A stretch of DNA of 64,000 bases, from the NCBI GenBank assembly GCA_036389955.1, contig DASVVJ010000112.1, positions 4,065-68,064 of the forward strand, read 5' to 3'. The position numbers were made by a program, and so were the translations under genes. Positions 30,249 to 40,437 of the stretch are shown here, piece after piece (positions within the stretch are counted from its first letter, which is position 1; each line of letters starts with the position of its first letter). This stretch comes from DATHBR01 sp036389955 (GTDB taxonomy: Bacteria > Myxococcota > Myxococcia > Myxococcales > Myxococcaceae). Below the pieces are notes generated by a model that was given only the letters and a program-made list of their open reading frames with translations, was not told where the DNA came from and did not search any database.

Positions 30249-30986
30249 ATGCACCCCCTGATTGCCCGCTTCCTGGACCTCGAAGCCGCCCGCGAGACCC
30301 TGCGCCGGGAGAAGGCGGGCGAGCCGCTCTCCCCCGAGGAGCAGCTCTTCACCGCCACCGCCGCCGCCCACCCTCAGCAGCGCTCCGAGGTGCTCGGCGT
30401 CGCCAGCCGTAAGCTCAGCTCGGACGCCCAGGCCTCGCTCGTCTTGCTGGCCGCGCACACCGCCGCGCGCGCCATCGCTCAGGAGCCTCAGCTCAGCACC
30501 GTTACCGCCAAGGCCCGCGAGGCGCTGGTCTCCGAGGGCGCCAGCGCCGAGGAAGCGGAATCCTTCATCGCCTCCATCCTTCTGGAGGAGGCCTTTGGCT
30601 ACGACGACGAGGTGGACTCGTTTGACGCGCCCTTCGTGGAGGAGGCGCTCGGTGAGGTGCCCGCGCTCGCCGCCCTCACCCGCGAGGGCGTGGATGCGCT
30701 GCTCATGAAGTTCGTGGACAAAGGCGCCTCCGACGTGGAGCGCACCGCGCGCGCGCACATCGCCAAGGCGCTCTTCGACGTGGCCTGGTCCGAGGGCCCC
30801 GCCCCCATCAACCCCGAGCACATGGAGATGCTGGTGGACGCGGAGGTCGCGGAGCAGCCGGAGGAGATTCAAGAGGCCCGGCTGCGCGCCCTGGTGGAGC
30901 TGCTGCAGTTGCTCTCACAGCAGGGCCTCATCGGGCCGCTGCGTCTGTCGCGGCTGCGCGCGCAGCTCGGCGACGAGGACGCCTGA
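30249..30986 (+). CDS. Conserved protein, unknown
   Basis: A 245-residue, acidic, mostly helical protein with no signal peptide, membrane segment or recognised motif. The start ATG at 30249 follows directly on the divergent recX gene. Codon use is normal for the window. A palindromic repeat 40 bases past its stop, followed by TTT, probably ends the transcript. Confidence 0.75.
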   Translation: MHPLIARFLDLEAARETLRREKAGEPLSPEEQLFTATAAAHPQQRSEVLGVASRKLSSDAQASLVLLAAHTAARAIAQEPQLSTVTAKAREALVSEGASAEEAESFIASILLEEAFGYDDEVDSFDAPFVEEALGEVPALAALTREGVDALLMKFVDKGASDVERTARAHIAKALFDVAWSEGPAPINPEHMEMLVDAEVAEQPEEIQEARLRALVELLQLLSQQGLIGPLRLSRLRAQLGDEDA

Positions 30987-31025
30987 GCGGGCACGCGGGC
31001 ACGGTGGGAGTCCTCGGGGCTTGGG

Positions 31026-31064
31026 AACCCTCACCCCACCCCTCTCCCGAAGGGAGAGGGGGTT
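31026..31064 (+). repeat. Dispersed palindromic repeat, copy 2
   Basis: A 10-bp perfect stem (31039-31048 with 31052-31061, GAA loop) preceded by ACCCTCACCCC and followed by GTTT. It lies between convergent genes and can serve as a terminator on the plus strand. Confidence 0.8.
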
Positions 31065-31078
31065 TCTGCCTGCTTTGA

Positions 31079-32437
31079 CTAGAAGCGCTCGATGCTGAAG
31101 TCGTCGTCCCCACCGGCGGCCGCAGGCGGAGGCGGCGGCGGCCGGGCTCCAGGAGCCGCGGGAGGACGCCCCTGAGCGGCCTGCGGCGGAGGCGGAGGCG
31201 GACGAGCCCCTGGCGCCGGAGGCGGCGTGGCCCCGGGACGCGCGGCGCCCGGCTGGCCCTGAGGCGCTCCACCCGGAGCACCCTTCTGCGCAAAGGCCGC
31301 CGAGCCCGGCACGGGGCGGGACTCGCCCGCCTTGCCGTCGAAGTTGTCCCACTTGGAGTCCGCCGTGCCGCTGATGCCCGAGAAGCGCAGCGCGAAGTCG
31401 TCCGGGTTCGTCGCCTGGCGGTGCGCCTCCTCGTAGGAGACCAGGCCGTTGCGCACCAGCCCCATCAGCGACTGGTCGAAGGTCTGCATGCCGTACGAGT
31501 CGAAGCCCTGCGCAATCGCGTCGTGGATCTCCTTGGTGCGATCCTTGTCCTCGATCATCTCGCGCACGCGCGCGGTGACGCGGAGGATTTCCACCGCCGC
31601 CACGCGGCCCTTGCCGTCCGCGCGCGGAATGAGGCGCTGGCTCACCACCGCCTTGAGCACCGAGGCCAGCTGCAGACGCACCTGCTTCTGCTGGTGCGGA
31701 GGGAACGCCGACACGATGCGGTTGATCGTCTCCGTGGCGTCCAGCGTGTGCAGCGTCGACATCACCAGGTGGCCCGTCTCGGCCGCGTGGAGCGCCGTCT
31801 CGATCGTCTCGTAGTCACGCATTTCGCCCACGAGGATGACGTCCGGGTCCTGGCGCAGCGCGCTCTTGAGCGCCTGCGAGAAGGACATGGTGTCCACGCC
31901 CACCTCGCGCTGGTTGATGATCGAGCGCTTGTCGCGGATGAGGAACTCGATCGGGTCCTCCACCGTCATGATGTGGTTGGTCTCGTTGGCGTTGATGTGA
32001 TCGATCATCGCCGCGAGCGTGGTGGACTTACCCGAACCCGTCGTGCCGGTGACGAGCACCAGACCGCGCTCCTCGCCGCAGATCTTCTCGAGGATGGGCG
32101 GCAGCAGCAGGTCCTTGATCGTCATCACCTTGAAAGGAATGACGCGCAGCACGGAGCCGATGGTGCCGCGCTGCTGGAAGATGTTCACGCGGAAGCGGCC
32201 CAGGCCCGGCACGCCGTACGCCAGGTCCACTTCGTTGCTCGCCTTGAACTTCTCCTTCTGGAACTCGTTCATGATGCCGAACGCCATGCGCGCCACGTCC
32301 TCTGGAGGCAGACGCTTGCCGTCCTTGAGGGGCACGAGGGAGCCGTCCACGCGGAACATGGGCGGAAGTCCGGCCTTGAGGTGGATATCGGAGGCGCCAC
32401 CGCGGAGCGCGATCTGAAGAATCTCGTTGAGTTCCAT
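31079..32437 (-). CDS. pilT: Type IV pilus retraction ATPase PilT
   Basis: A 452-residue PilT ATPase, which pulls pili back and drives twitching (social) motility. Walker A GTTGSGKS is at 131-138, Walker B ILVGEMRD at 201-208, and the His box HAAETGHLVMSTLH at 217-230. PilT usually ends near 345-370; here about 80 extra residues follow (371-452), rich in Pro, Gly and Ala, with APGARPPPPPP repeated twice and ending in an acidic DDDFSIERF. The ATG at 32437 starts the canonical MELNEIL sequence; a longer frame running into rpsI is spurious. A terminator 66 bases upstream separates it from rpsI. Confidence 0.93.
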   Translation of the reverse strand: MELNEILQIALRGGASDIHLKAGLPPMFRVDGSLVPLKDGKRLPPEDVARMAFGIMNEFQKEKFKASNEVDLAYGVPGLGRFRVNIFQQRGTIGSVLRVIPFKVMTIKDLLLPPILEKICGEERGLVLVTGTTGSGKSTTLAAMIDHINANETNHIMTVEDPIEFLIRDKRSIINQREVGVDTMSFSQALKSALRQDPDVILVGEMRDYETIETALHAAETGHLVMSTLHTLDATETINRIVSAFPPHQQKQVRLQLASVLKAVVSQRLIPRADGKGRVAAVEILRVTARVREMIEDKDRTKEIHDAIAQGFDSYGMQTFDQSLMGLVRNGLVSYEEAHRQATNPDDFALRFSGISGTADSKWDNFDGKAGESRPVPGSAAFAQKGAPGGAPQGQPGAARPGATPPPAPGARPPPPPPQAAQGRPPAAPGARPPPPPPAAAGGDDDFSIERF

Positions 32438-32492
32438 GGTCAGCGCCGATCCTACCACTGCCCCTGTGAGAGGGGAAAAGACCCCCTGTTCC

Positions 32493-32535
32493 AAAAAGCA
32501 CAACGGCGGAGGTCCCTTGAAAGGACCCCCGCCGT
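32493..32535 (-). terminator. Terminator of rplM-rpsI
   Basis: A 13-bp stem with one mismatch (32503-32515 with 32523-32535), then TGTGCTTTTT on the minus strand. It lies 28 bases past the rpsI stop. Confidence 0.85.
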
Positions 32536-32562
32536 GGGTGGCTCCGGAATGGAGCGAGCAGG

Positions 32563-32964
32563 CTAGCGCTTGGAGAACTGGAACCGGCGGCGCGCGCCCG
32601 GCTGGCCGTACTTCTTGCGCTCGACCGCGCGAGCATCGCGGGTGAGGAAGCCGGCCTTCTTCAACATCGGACGGAACTCCGGGTTGAAGGCGCACAGGGC
32701 GCGGGAGATGCCGTGGCGGATGGCGCCTGCCTGGCCCGAAAGGCCTCCGCCCTTCACGTTGACGGTGAGGTCGATCTTGTTCTTGTGCTCGAGCATCTCC
32801 AGGGGCTGGAAGAGCACCATCTTGGAGGTCTCGCGACCGAAGTAGTTGTTGATGTCGCGGCCGTTGACCGTGACGACGCCAGTGCCGGCCTTGAGCCACA
32901 CGCGGGCGGTGGCCTCCTTGCGGCGGCCGGTGGCGTAGAAACCATTCTCAGGGTTGATAGGCAT
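32563..32964 (-). CDS. rpsI: 30S ribosomal protein S9
   Basis: A 133-residue S9 protein. The start motif YATGRRKEATARVWL, the central GGLSGQAGAIRHGISRAL and the basic C-terminus ending FSKR are universal for S9; the tail reaches the P-site tRNA. It follows rplM by 39 bases, the conserved rplM-rpsI operon order. Confidence 0.98.
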   Translation of the reverse strand: MPINPENGFYATGRRKEATARVWLKAGTGVVTVNGRDINNYFGRETSKMVLFQPLEMLEHKNKIDLTVNVKGGGLSGQAGAIRHGISRALCAFNPEFRPMLKKAGFLTRDARAVERKKYGQPGARRRFQFSKR

Positions 32965-33003
32965 GAGGTTCAGCTCTCGTATTTCAGAAGGTGGGGAGAA
33001 GGG

Positions 33004-33450
33004 TTACGCCTCGACCTCGCGCGCGGCGGGCTTCTGAGCCGCGTGCGGGTGGGTGTTACCGGCGTAGACCTTGAGCTTGGTCATCATCTGGCGGCCCAAC
33101 GCGTTGCGCGGAAGCATACGGCGCACGGCGTTGATGATGATGTCCTCGGGGTGCCGCTGGCGCAGCTTCGCCAGGTTGGTGATCTTCAGGGCGCCCGGGA
33201 AACCAGCCCGCGGGTGGCGGTAGTACTGCTTCGCCTGCTCCTTGGTACCGGTCACCTTCACCTTCTCGGCGTTGATGACGATGACGTGATCACCGGTGTC
33301 GATGGACGGGGTGTAGGTCGCCTTGTGCTTGCCCTTCAGAAGGGTGGCGATCTGGCTGGCGGCGCGGCCCAGCACCTTGTCCGAGACATCGATGACGTGC
33401 CACTCGCGCTTGATGTCCCCTGCCTTCGCGCTGTAGGTCCTCTGCGACAT
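33004..33450 (-). CDS. rplM: 50S ribosomal protein L13
   Basis: A 148-residue L13 protein with WHVIDVSDKVLGRAASQIA, HVIVINAEKV and RRMLPRNALGRQMMTKLKVY. The ATG at 33450 fits the family; the longer frame to 33627 is upstream leader. About 165 bases of untranslated sequence precede it, holding the operon promoter and possibly an autoregulatory leader. Confidence 0.97.
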   Translation of the reverse strand: MSQRTYSAKAGDIKREWHVIDVSDKVLGRAASQIATLLKGKHKATYTPSIDTGDHVIVINAEKVKVTGTKEQAKQYYRHPRAGFPGALKITNLAKLRQRHPEDIIINAVRRMLPRNALGRQMMTKLKVYAGNTHPHAAQKPAAREVEA

Positions 33451-33616
33451 TGTATGAACTCCAAAACGCTGCTGCGGCGGCCGCTTGGACAGACCGCCTG
33501 ACATAGTCGAACCAACCACGGGACCTGCCCAAAAACTCCAAGGGAGAGGCCCGGAAAGGCCGACCCTCTTAGGAGGACCGAGGGGGTAAGTCAAGACCGC
33601 ACCGCTTGCGGCGTCG

Positions 33617-35695
33617 TCAAACCCCACTTTCCCCCTGGGGAGGGCCCGCTTTCCCGCCTGTCCCCCCGCCTGGTCCCTTGGCCTTGAAGCGCTCCTTCAG
33701 GTTGGCGAAGAAGTTCTTCTCCTGGACGGTGGGCTCGCCCTTGCGGGGGGCGTCCAGGTCAATCCGCTCCACCACCTCGGGGGGCAGATCCTCCAGGAAA
33801 CGCGAGGGAGTACACGGGACTTCCTTGCCCCGCTTCACCCGGATGGCGGCCCGCGTCAAATAGAGCAGCTCCTTGGCCCGGGTGATGCCCACGTAGCAGA
33901 GCCGGCGCTCCTCTTCGAGGTTCTGCGGCTCGCCCTGCATGCCCTTGTGGGGCATCAGGTCCTCTTCCATGCCGATGAAGAAGACCAGCCGGTACTCCAG
34001 GCCCTTGGAGGCGTGCACCGTCATCAGGGTGACGCGCCGGTTGCTGCCGGGCACCTCCTCTTCCTCCTGCCGGGTGTCCAGGCTCAGGCGGTTGAGGTAG
34101 GTGAGCAGGCTGGCCTTCTTCCCCTCTCGCTTCTCGAAGGCCTCGAGCGAGTTGAGCACCTGCTCCACCGACTTGAGCTTCTTGTCCGCCGAGGTGACCG
34201 AGAGGGCCATGGAGCGTGCCGCTTCCTTGAAGCCGATCTCTTCCAGGAGTTGGCGCGTTACCTGCGCCAGGTTTCCGCCCTCGAACAGGCCCCGGTAGCG
34301 CTCGATCAGCCGGAGGAACTCGCGGACCTTCCCCCCCGAGCCCGCAGGCAGGTCTTCGTACCCCTCGGAGCGCTCCATCGCTTCCCAGAGCGAGACGCCG
34401 TCCGCCCGGGCGTGCCCGTGCAGCCGCTCCATCGTCACGTCGCCAATGCCGCGCGCCGGCACGTTGACGATGCGCAACAGGCTCACCTCGTCCCGCGGGT
34501 TGGCGATCACCTTGAAGTAGGCGATCACGTCCTTCACCTCGCGCCGGTCGAAGAACTCGCTGCCGCCCACCACCTCGTAGGCGATGCCCTTCTCGCGCAG
34601 CGCCTCCTCGATGGGCCGCGACTGGCCGTTGGTGCGGTAGAGCACGGCGATCTCGTCCGCCGGGATGCCCAGGGCGATGTTCTTCTGGATCTCGTACGAG
34701 ACGTAGCGTGCCTCCTCCTCCTCGTTGGGGCACGTCACCACCCGGATGCGCTCGCCACCCGCGCGGTCCGTCCACATGCGCTTGGCCTTGCGCTCCGGGT
34801 TCTTCGCGATGACCGCGTTGGCCGCGTCCAGCACCGTCTGCATGGAGCGGTAGTTCTGCTCCAGCCGGACCTCTTTCGTGCCCGGGAAGTGACTGTCGAA
34901 CTGGAGGATGTTCTTCACCTCCGCGCCGCGCCAGCTGTAGATGGCCTGGTCGTCGTCTCCCACCGCGCACACGTTCTGCGCCTCGCCCGCCAGCAGCCGC
35001 AGCAGGTTCATCTGCGCCAGGTTCGTGTCCTGGAACTCGTCCACCAGCAGGTAGCGGAAGCGCCGGGTGTACTTCTCTCGCAGGTCCTCGTGTTCGCTCA
35101 GCAGCCGCGCCGGCAGCAGCAGCAGGTCGTCGAAGTCCACCGAGCCCTGCGCCTTCAGCGCCAGCTGGTAGCCCGGGTACACCATGTGGGTAATGAGATC
35201 GTAGTCGTCCCCCATCCCCTCCGGCTTGGGCTGGGGCGACTGCCCCGAGTTCTTCGCCTTGGAGATGAGGGTGAGCACCTTGCGCGCGTCGAAGCTCCGG
35301 TCATCCACCTTGTTGTCGCGCATGGCCCGGCGGATCAGCGCCAGCTGGTCGCCCATGTCCGCGATGGCGAACTTCTTCGGCCAGCCCAGCCGGTGGATGT
35401 CCTCCCGGAGCATCTCCGCACCAAAGGCGTGGAAGGTACACACCAGGACACCCTGTGCGCGGGGACCCGCCATCTTCACCAGCCGCTCCTTCATCTCGGT
35501 GGCGGCCTTGTTGGTGAAGGTGACGGCCAGGATGTTGCGAGCGGTGGCCCCTCCGGGCTTCCGGTCGAGGATGTGGACGATGCGGTGAGTAATGACGCGC
35601 GTCTTGCCGCTGCCAGCCCCCGCCAGCACCAGCAGGGGGCCCTCGGTGGTGACGACTGCTTCTCTCTGGGGAGGGTTGAGCTTCGAGAGGTCCAT
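33617..35695 (-). CDS. ATP-dependent DNA helicase, Rep/UvrD family
   Basis: A 692-residue superfamily 1A helicase that unwinds DNA 3'-5'. Motifs in order: Q-motif LNPPQREAV (6-14), Walker A GAGSGKT, DEFQD, GDDDQAIYSWRGA, QNYRS, VTLMTVHASKGLEY and VGITRAKELLYL. The C-terminus is short and Gly/Lys-rich, without a recognised Tudor-type RNA-polymerase-binding domain, so it looks closer to Rep than to UvrD/PcrA. No partner gene is nearby. Confidence 0.95.
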   Translation of the reverse strand: MDLSKLNPPQREAVVTTEGPLLVLAGAGSGKTRVITHRIVHILDRKPGGATARNILAVTFTNKAATEMKERLVKMAGPRAQGVLVCTFHAFGAEMLREDIHRLGWPKKFAIADMGDQLALIRRAMRDNKVDDRSFDARKVLTLISKAKNSGQSPQPKPEGMGDDYDLITHMVYPGYQLALKAQGSVDFDDLLLLPARLLSEHEDLREKYTRRFRYLLVDEFQDTNLAQMNLLRLLAGEAQNVCAVGDDDQAIYSWRGAEVKNILQFDSHFPGTKEVRLEQNYRSMQTVLDAANAVIAKNPERKAKRMWTDRAGGERIRVVTCPNEEEEARYVSYEIQKNIALGIPADEIAVLYRTNGQSRPIEEALREKGIAYEVVGGSEFFDRREVKDVIAYFKVIANPRDEVSLLRIVNVPARGIGDVTMERLHGHARADGVSLWEAMERSEGYEDLPAGSGGKVREFLRLIERYRGLFEGGNLAQVTRQLLEEIGFKEAARSMALSVTSADKKLKSVEQVLNSLEAFEKREGKKASLLTYLNRLSLDTRQEEEEVPGSNRRVTLMTVHASKGLEYRLVFFIGMEEDLMPHKGMQGEPQNLEEERRLCYVGITRAKELLYLTRAAIRVKRGKEVPCTPSRFLEDLPPEVVERIDLDAPRKGEPTVQEKNFFANLKERFKAKGPGGGTGGKAGPPQGESGV

Positions 35696-35751
35696 TGCGC
35701 GCCGCGCGGGGATACCTTTTGATCGGGTCCGTGCGCGATATCAAATCCCAA

Positions 35752-36297
35752 ATGGCCCCGCTCCTGCTCGCGCTCGCGCTGGGCTTCGGTTGTTCGGAAG
35801 GCCGCCGTACCGCTCAGGAAGCACCCGCTGTCACCCCGGAGGCCGTGGCCGCCGCACCCTGCGTGTATTTCAAGGATCTGGCGCCCTTTCTTCCGGAGGA
35901 GCTGGACGGCTTCACCGAGTCCAGCACCGAGGGCTCCACCGGTAAGTACGGGGAGGTGTCCGTCAGCGAGGCCGAGCGGACCTTCTTCCGGGGTGAGGAC
36001 CGCGAGGTGAAGGTGCGCATCGTGGACACCACCCTGGGGACGAAGATCGCCAAGGCCATCCGCAAGGCGGCCGAGGACGCGAAGGGCCGGCCGGAGAGCG
36101 ACCCGACGGCCCCCATCTTCTGGGATGCGGCGGTGGGCTTCGTGCGCTACGACGCATCGGAGGCCACGGCGGAGGCGAACCTGCTGGTGGGGGACCGCTA
36201 CGTGGTGGCGGTGACGAGCCGCGGCTTCCCCGGCACGGTGGAGGTGCGGCGGGTGGCGCGAGGCATCGATCTCGCCGGGCTGGCGCAGCTGCGGTAA
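35752..36297 (+). CDS. Lipoprotein, unknown
   Basis: A 181-residue lipoprotein. The signal MAPLLLALALGFGC gives the lipidated Cys14. The mature part has no family I recognise; it contains DGFTESSTEGSTGKYGEVSV and ends with a beta-rich stretch. The ATG at 35752 was chosen over an upstream frame because it begins the signal. The xxC repeat gene starts 30 bases downstream, likely in the same transcript. Confidence 0.75.
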   Translation: MAPLLLALALGFGCSEGRRTAQEAPAVTPEAVAAAPCVYFKDLAPFLPEELDGFTESSTEGSTGKYGEVSVSEAERTFFRGEDREVKVRIVDTTLGTKIAKAIRKAAEDAKGRPESDPTAPIFWDAAVGFVRYDASEATAEANLLVGDRYVVAVTSRGFPGTVEVRRVARGIDLAGLAQLR

Positions 36298-36327
36298 GTC
36301 CCTGAGCAATTGGAAGGAGTTTCCCGA

Positions 36328-36828
36328 GTGAAGGAGAAAGGAACGCGCGCCGCGACTCCCACGCCTGAGTCGCTCAAAGAAGAGGCGGCGGCGCGAGAGG
36401 CGGTGGGGGCGCTGGGCAAGCGGGAGTTCATGGAGCAGTTCCAGAAGCTGGCCAAGGGCTTCGCAGCGGACCCGGGCAACCCGGGCTCGTACTCGTGCGA
36501 GGGGTGCCAGCGCTGCGCCAACTGCATGTTCTGCAAGGACTGCGACAGCTGTTACCACTGCACGCACTGCGTGCGGTGCGAGCTGTGCAACAACTGCTCG
36601 CACTGCGTGGACTCGAAGAGCTGCAATGCGTGCGCGTACTGCATCCAGTGCGAGAATTGCGCGAGCAGCGCGTACCTCATCCTCTGCAAGAACCTGCAGG
36701 ACTGTAACTACTGCTTCGGGTGCGTGGGCCTGTCCAAGAAGGACTTCCACATCCTCAACGTGCCCTTCAGCCGCACCGAGTACTTCAAGGTGGTGAACCG
36801 GCTGCGCAAGGAGCTGGGCATCACCTGA
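36328..36828 (+). CDS. Cysteine triplet-repeat protein
   Basis: A 166-residue protein from a GTG with an AAGGAG ribosome site. Residues 1-55 are charged and helical. From Cys57 to Cys132 there are 22 cysteines, all in one three-residue register; of 26 triplets only four (Ser96, Ser114, Leu117, Leu123) lack Cys. The C-terminal segment (SKKDFHILNVPFSRTEYFKVV) resembles the end of Cys-rich proteins labelled caib/baif family in candidate-phyla genomes, from memory. Aromatic, Asn and charged residues fill the other two positions. A metal-rich or disulfide-ladder solenoid is possible. No signal peptide is seen, which favours metal binding in the cytosol. Confidence 0.85.
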   Translation: MKEKGTRAATPTPESLKEEAAAREAVGALGKREFMEQFQKLAKGFAADPGNPGSYSCEGCQRCANCMFCKDCDSCYHCTHCVRCELCNNCSHCVDSKSCNACAYCIQCENCASSAYLILCKNLQDCNYCFGCVGLSKKDFHILNVPFSRTEYFKVVNRLRKELGIT

Positions 36829-36829
36829 G

Positions 36830-37579
36830 TCACTCCACGCACTGGTAGCGCATGTTCGACTTGCCGGACTTGAGGGTCTCGAGGCGTGCCTTCACCTTGG
36901 GGGTGAGGGCGGCCTCCGGGAAGGCGCGGATGAACGCCTCGAAGCCCGCGAGGACCTCCTCCTTCTTGCCGCAGGCGCAGGAGCCTCGGGTCATCATCCT
37001 CTCGATGCTCATGACTTCCAGGTGCACCTCTTCCGTGTAGGCCTTGGGGTACTTCGCCGCGTACTCCTTCCAGGCCCGGTAGAGGGGGATGAGTTCCGGT
37101 GACTGGAACCGCTCGCACCCGGTGGCGTCCGTCTGCTGCTCCCGGTACACGGCCCACGCGTCCGCGTCGGGATAGGTCCGGCGGCGGTTCTCGAAGAAAG
37201 CCACGTCTGCGGGCATGCCCTTGGCCCTGGCCAGCTTGAGGAAGAAGTCTGGATCGGGAACGGCGGAGAGGATCTCCTCGGTGCTGACGGTGAAACCTTC
37301 GAGCGTGTCGTCGAAGTCCTTCTCCGGTTTTCCCGCCGCCCGGGCCTCGTCACGTTCGGAGAGCTTGCCCTCCAGCCACCCAGCGGCCTCGAGCCCGAGG
37401 CGGTACACGGGCTCGAGTTCGCCCTTCTCACTGGCCCGCAGTTGCTTGAGCGCGGCGTAATACTTCGCCCGAGGTGAGGTGGCCGTTCCCTTCGCCCAGG
37501 CGGTGAGAGACACCAGGGCCAGGCCCACGGCCAGCCATACCTTCGGAGCAGCCGACTTGCGTGCAGAGGTTCGGATCAT
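36830..37579 (-). CDS. Secreted protein, unknown
   Basis: A 249-residue protein with a Sec signal (about 1-37, ending AWAKG). The mature part is helical; a SCACGKKEEVLAGFEAF segment near residue 205 carries a CxC pair, and the end YQCVE adds another Cys. I do not recognise the family. It is convergent with the triplet-repeat gene, one base apart. The ATG at 37579 was preferred to one at 37603. Confidence 0.75.
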   Translation of the reverse strand: MIRTSARKSAAPKVWLAVGLALVSLTAWAKGTATSPRAKYYAALKQLRASEKGELEPVYRLGLEAAGWLEGKLSERDEARAAGKPEKDFDDTLEGFTVSTEEILSAVPDPDFFLKLARAKGMPADVAFFENRRRTYPDADAWAVYREQQTDATGCERFQSPELIPLYRAWKEYAAKYPKAYTEEVHLEVMSIERMMTRGSCACGKKEEVLAGFEAFIRAFPEAALTPKVKARLETLKSGKSNMRYQCVE

Positions 37580-37658
37580 GCGCGGAGTGTATGCGCGGCT
37601 CACGCTTCCTTGAGCATCTGCAGCGCCATGGACACCAGCCTGTTAGGGTGCCGCGCGC

Positions 37659-38774
37659 TTGAGCCCCTTGGAGACAGCACCAGCGGTATCTCCCCCGGGC
37701 CCCAGGGTGACTCCGGGGTTGGCCCTGGGACTCACCGGGCTGATGCTGGTGCACCACTTCGGGCTGTGGGCGTCGACGTCCACCCGCCGGGGGTTCGGGC
37801 TGCTCACCGCCCTGGACCGATGGGACTCCCACCTCTATAGCGTCATCATCACCGAGGGCTATGACCCGGCCCTGCGGGCGTTCCTGCCGCTCTACCCGGG
37901 CCTGGTGTGGCTGGTGCGCACGGCGCTCGGGGGCACGCTGCCTCCGCAGGTGCTGGGCACCGTGCTGTCCACGCTGTGCCTGCTGGGGTTCACCGCCTGG
38001 GTGGCCCGGCGCGGCTTGCGGCCCGAGGCCTCCTCGCCGCTGACGCCTCGGACCCTCTGGGGCTGGTTCTTCTTTCTCTACAGCCCCGCCAGCTTCGCGC
38101 TGCACTCGCACCACACCGAGGGCCTGTTCCTCCTGCTATCCTTCGGCGCGCTGATCTCCGCCTGGGATGGCCGGGTGCTGTGGACGGTGCTCTTCGCCGC
38201 GCTGGGCGTGTGGACGCGCAACCAGGGCGTCTTCGTGGCGGTGACCGCGGCGGCGCTGCTGGCGATGGGGGCAGGCTCCTGGCGCGAGCGGCTCACGCGC
38301 TTCGCCCTGGTGGGTGGCGTGGCATTCGCGTCGTTCCTGGGCTTTCTCACCTTCCAATGGATGAGCACGGGCGATGCCCTGGCGCACATGCACGCCCAGC
38401 GGCACTGGCACGGCGCCGGCTCGCTGTGGGGCGCTATCCGTGGGCTCTGGTTCGGCAACGACTGGCACGAGCCCGGATGGTGGCTGGGCCTGCGCAACCT
38501 CTTCGCCGCCGTGCTGCTGGCCGCCTCCGTGGCGCTGCTGCGCCAGCGCTCCGTGTTGGGAGCCTACGGCCTGCTGTCGATCGCCATCATGCTGCCCCAG
38601 GGAGACCTGGGGAACGCGTTCCGCTTCGGCGCCGTGCTCTTCCCCCTGCTCTTTTTCGTGGGGGACTGGTTCGCTGCCCGGCCCGCGTGGCTGCGCTGGA
38701 GCGTGGCCGCGCTCACCCTGTGGCTCAACCACAAGGTGACACACGCGTTTTCCATCGGGGCCTGGGCCTACTGA
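37659..38774 (+). CDS. Membrane glycosyltransferase, PIG-V/mannosyltransferase-like
   Basis: A 371-residue integral membrane protein with about eight to ten helices. The loop after the first helix holds DRWDSHLYSVIITEGYD and the FLPLYPGL motif, which match GT-C mannosyltransferases of the PIG-V (GT76) type using lipid-linked sugar donors. The Asp in DRWD is the likely catalytic residue. The start is uncertain: TTG at 37659 gives the whole first helix; no upstream ATG is in frame. Substrate unknown. Confidence 0.8.
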   Translation: MSPLETAPAVSPPGPRVTPGLALGLTGLMLVHHFGLWASTSTRRGFGLLTALDRWDSHLYSVIITEGYDPALRAFLPLYPGLVWLVRTALGGTLPPQVLGTVLSTLCLLGFTAWVARRGLRPEASSPLTPRTLWGWFFFLYSPASFALHSHHTEGLFLLLSFGALISAWDGRVLWTVLFAALGVWTRNQGVFVAVTAAALLAMGAGSWRERLTRFALVGGVAFASFLGFLTFQWMSTGDALAHMHAQRHWHGAGSLWGAIRGLWFGNDWHEPGWWLGLRNLFAAVLLAASVALLRQRSVLGAYGLLSIAIMLPQGDLGNAFRFGAVLFPLLFFVGDWFAARPAWLRWSVAALTLWLNHKVTHAFSIGAWAY

Positions 38775-38841
38775 CGGGGCGGGGAGCCGGGCGCCCGAAG
38801 GTTCCCGCTACCGAGCCCCACGTCTCTTGTTGTAGGGTGTC

Positions 38842-38912
38842 TCCATCCTGAGGAGCGCTGCAACGGGGGCCCTCCCCCGCCAGGCTCAGGTTTTGTAACG
38901 GCGCTCGCTGAC
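38842..38912 (+). promoter_or_regulatory. SAH riboswitch
   Basis: The core GAGGAGCGCTGCAACGG and GCCAGGCTC with AACGGCGCTC matches the S-adenosylhomocysteine riboswitch. Two six-base helices (38847-38852 with 38885-38890, and 38853-38858 with 38901-38906) interleave as a pseudoknot. It lies 78 bases before ahcY, its usual target, and turns the gene on when SAH accumulates. Confidence 0.93.
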
Positions 38913-38989
38913 TCGTGGCTGTCTGCCCGGGAAGCGAGCAAGAGCCCGCCTCCTCGGCATTCAGCCCCCTGCCAATCAGGAGCACCACC

Positions 38990-40408
<1,419 letters not shown>

Positions 40409-40437
40409 GCGGCAGCGGCCGCCCCGCGGCACCGGGC

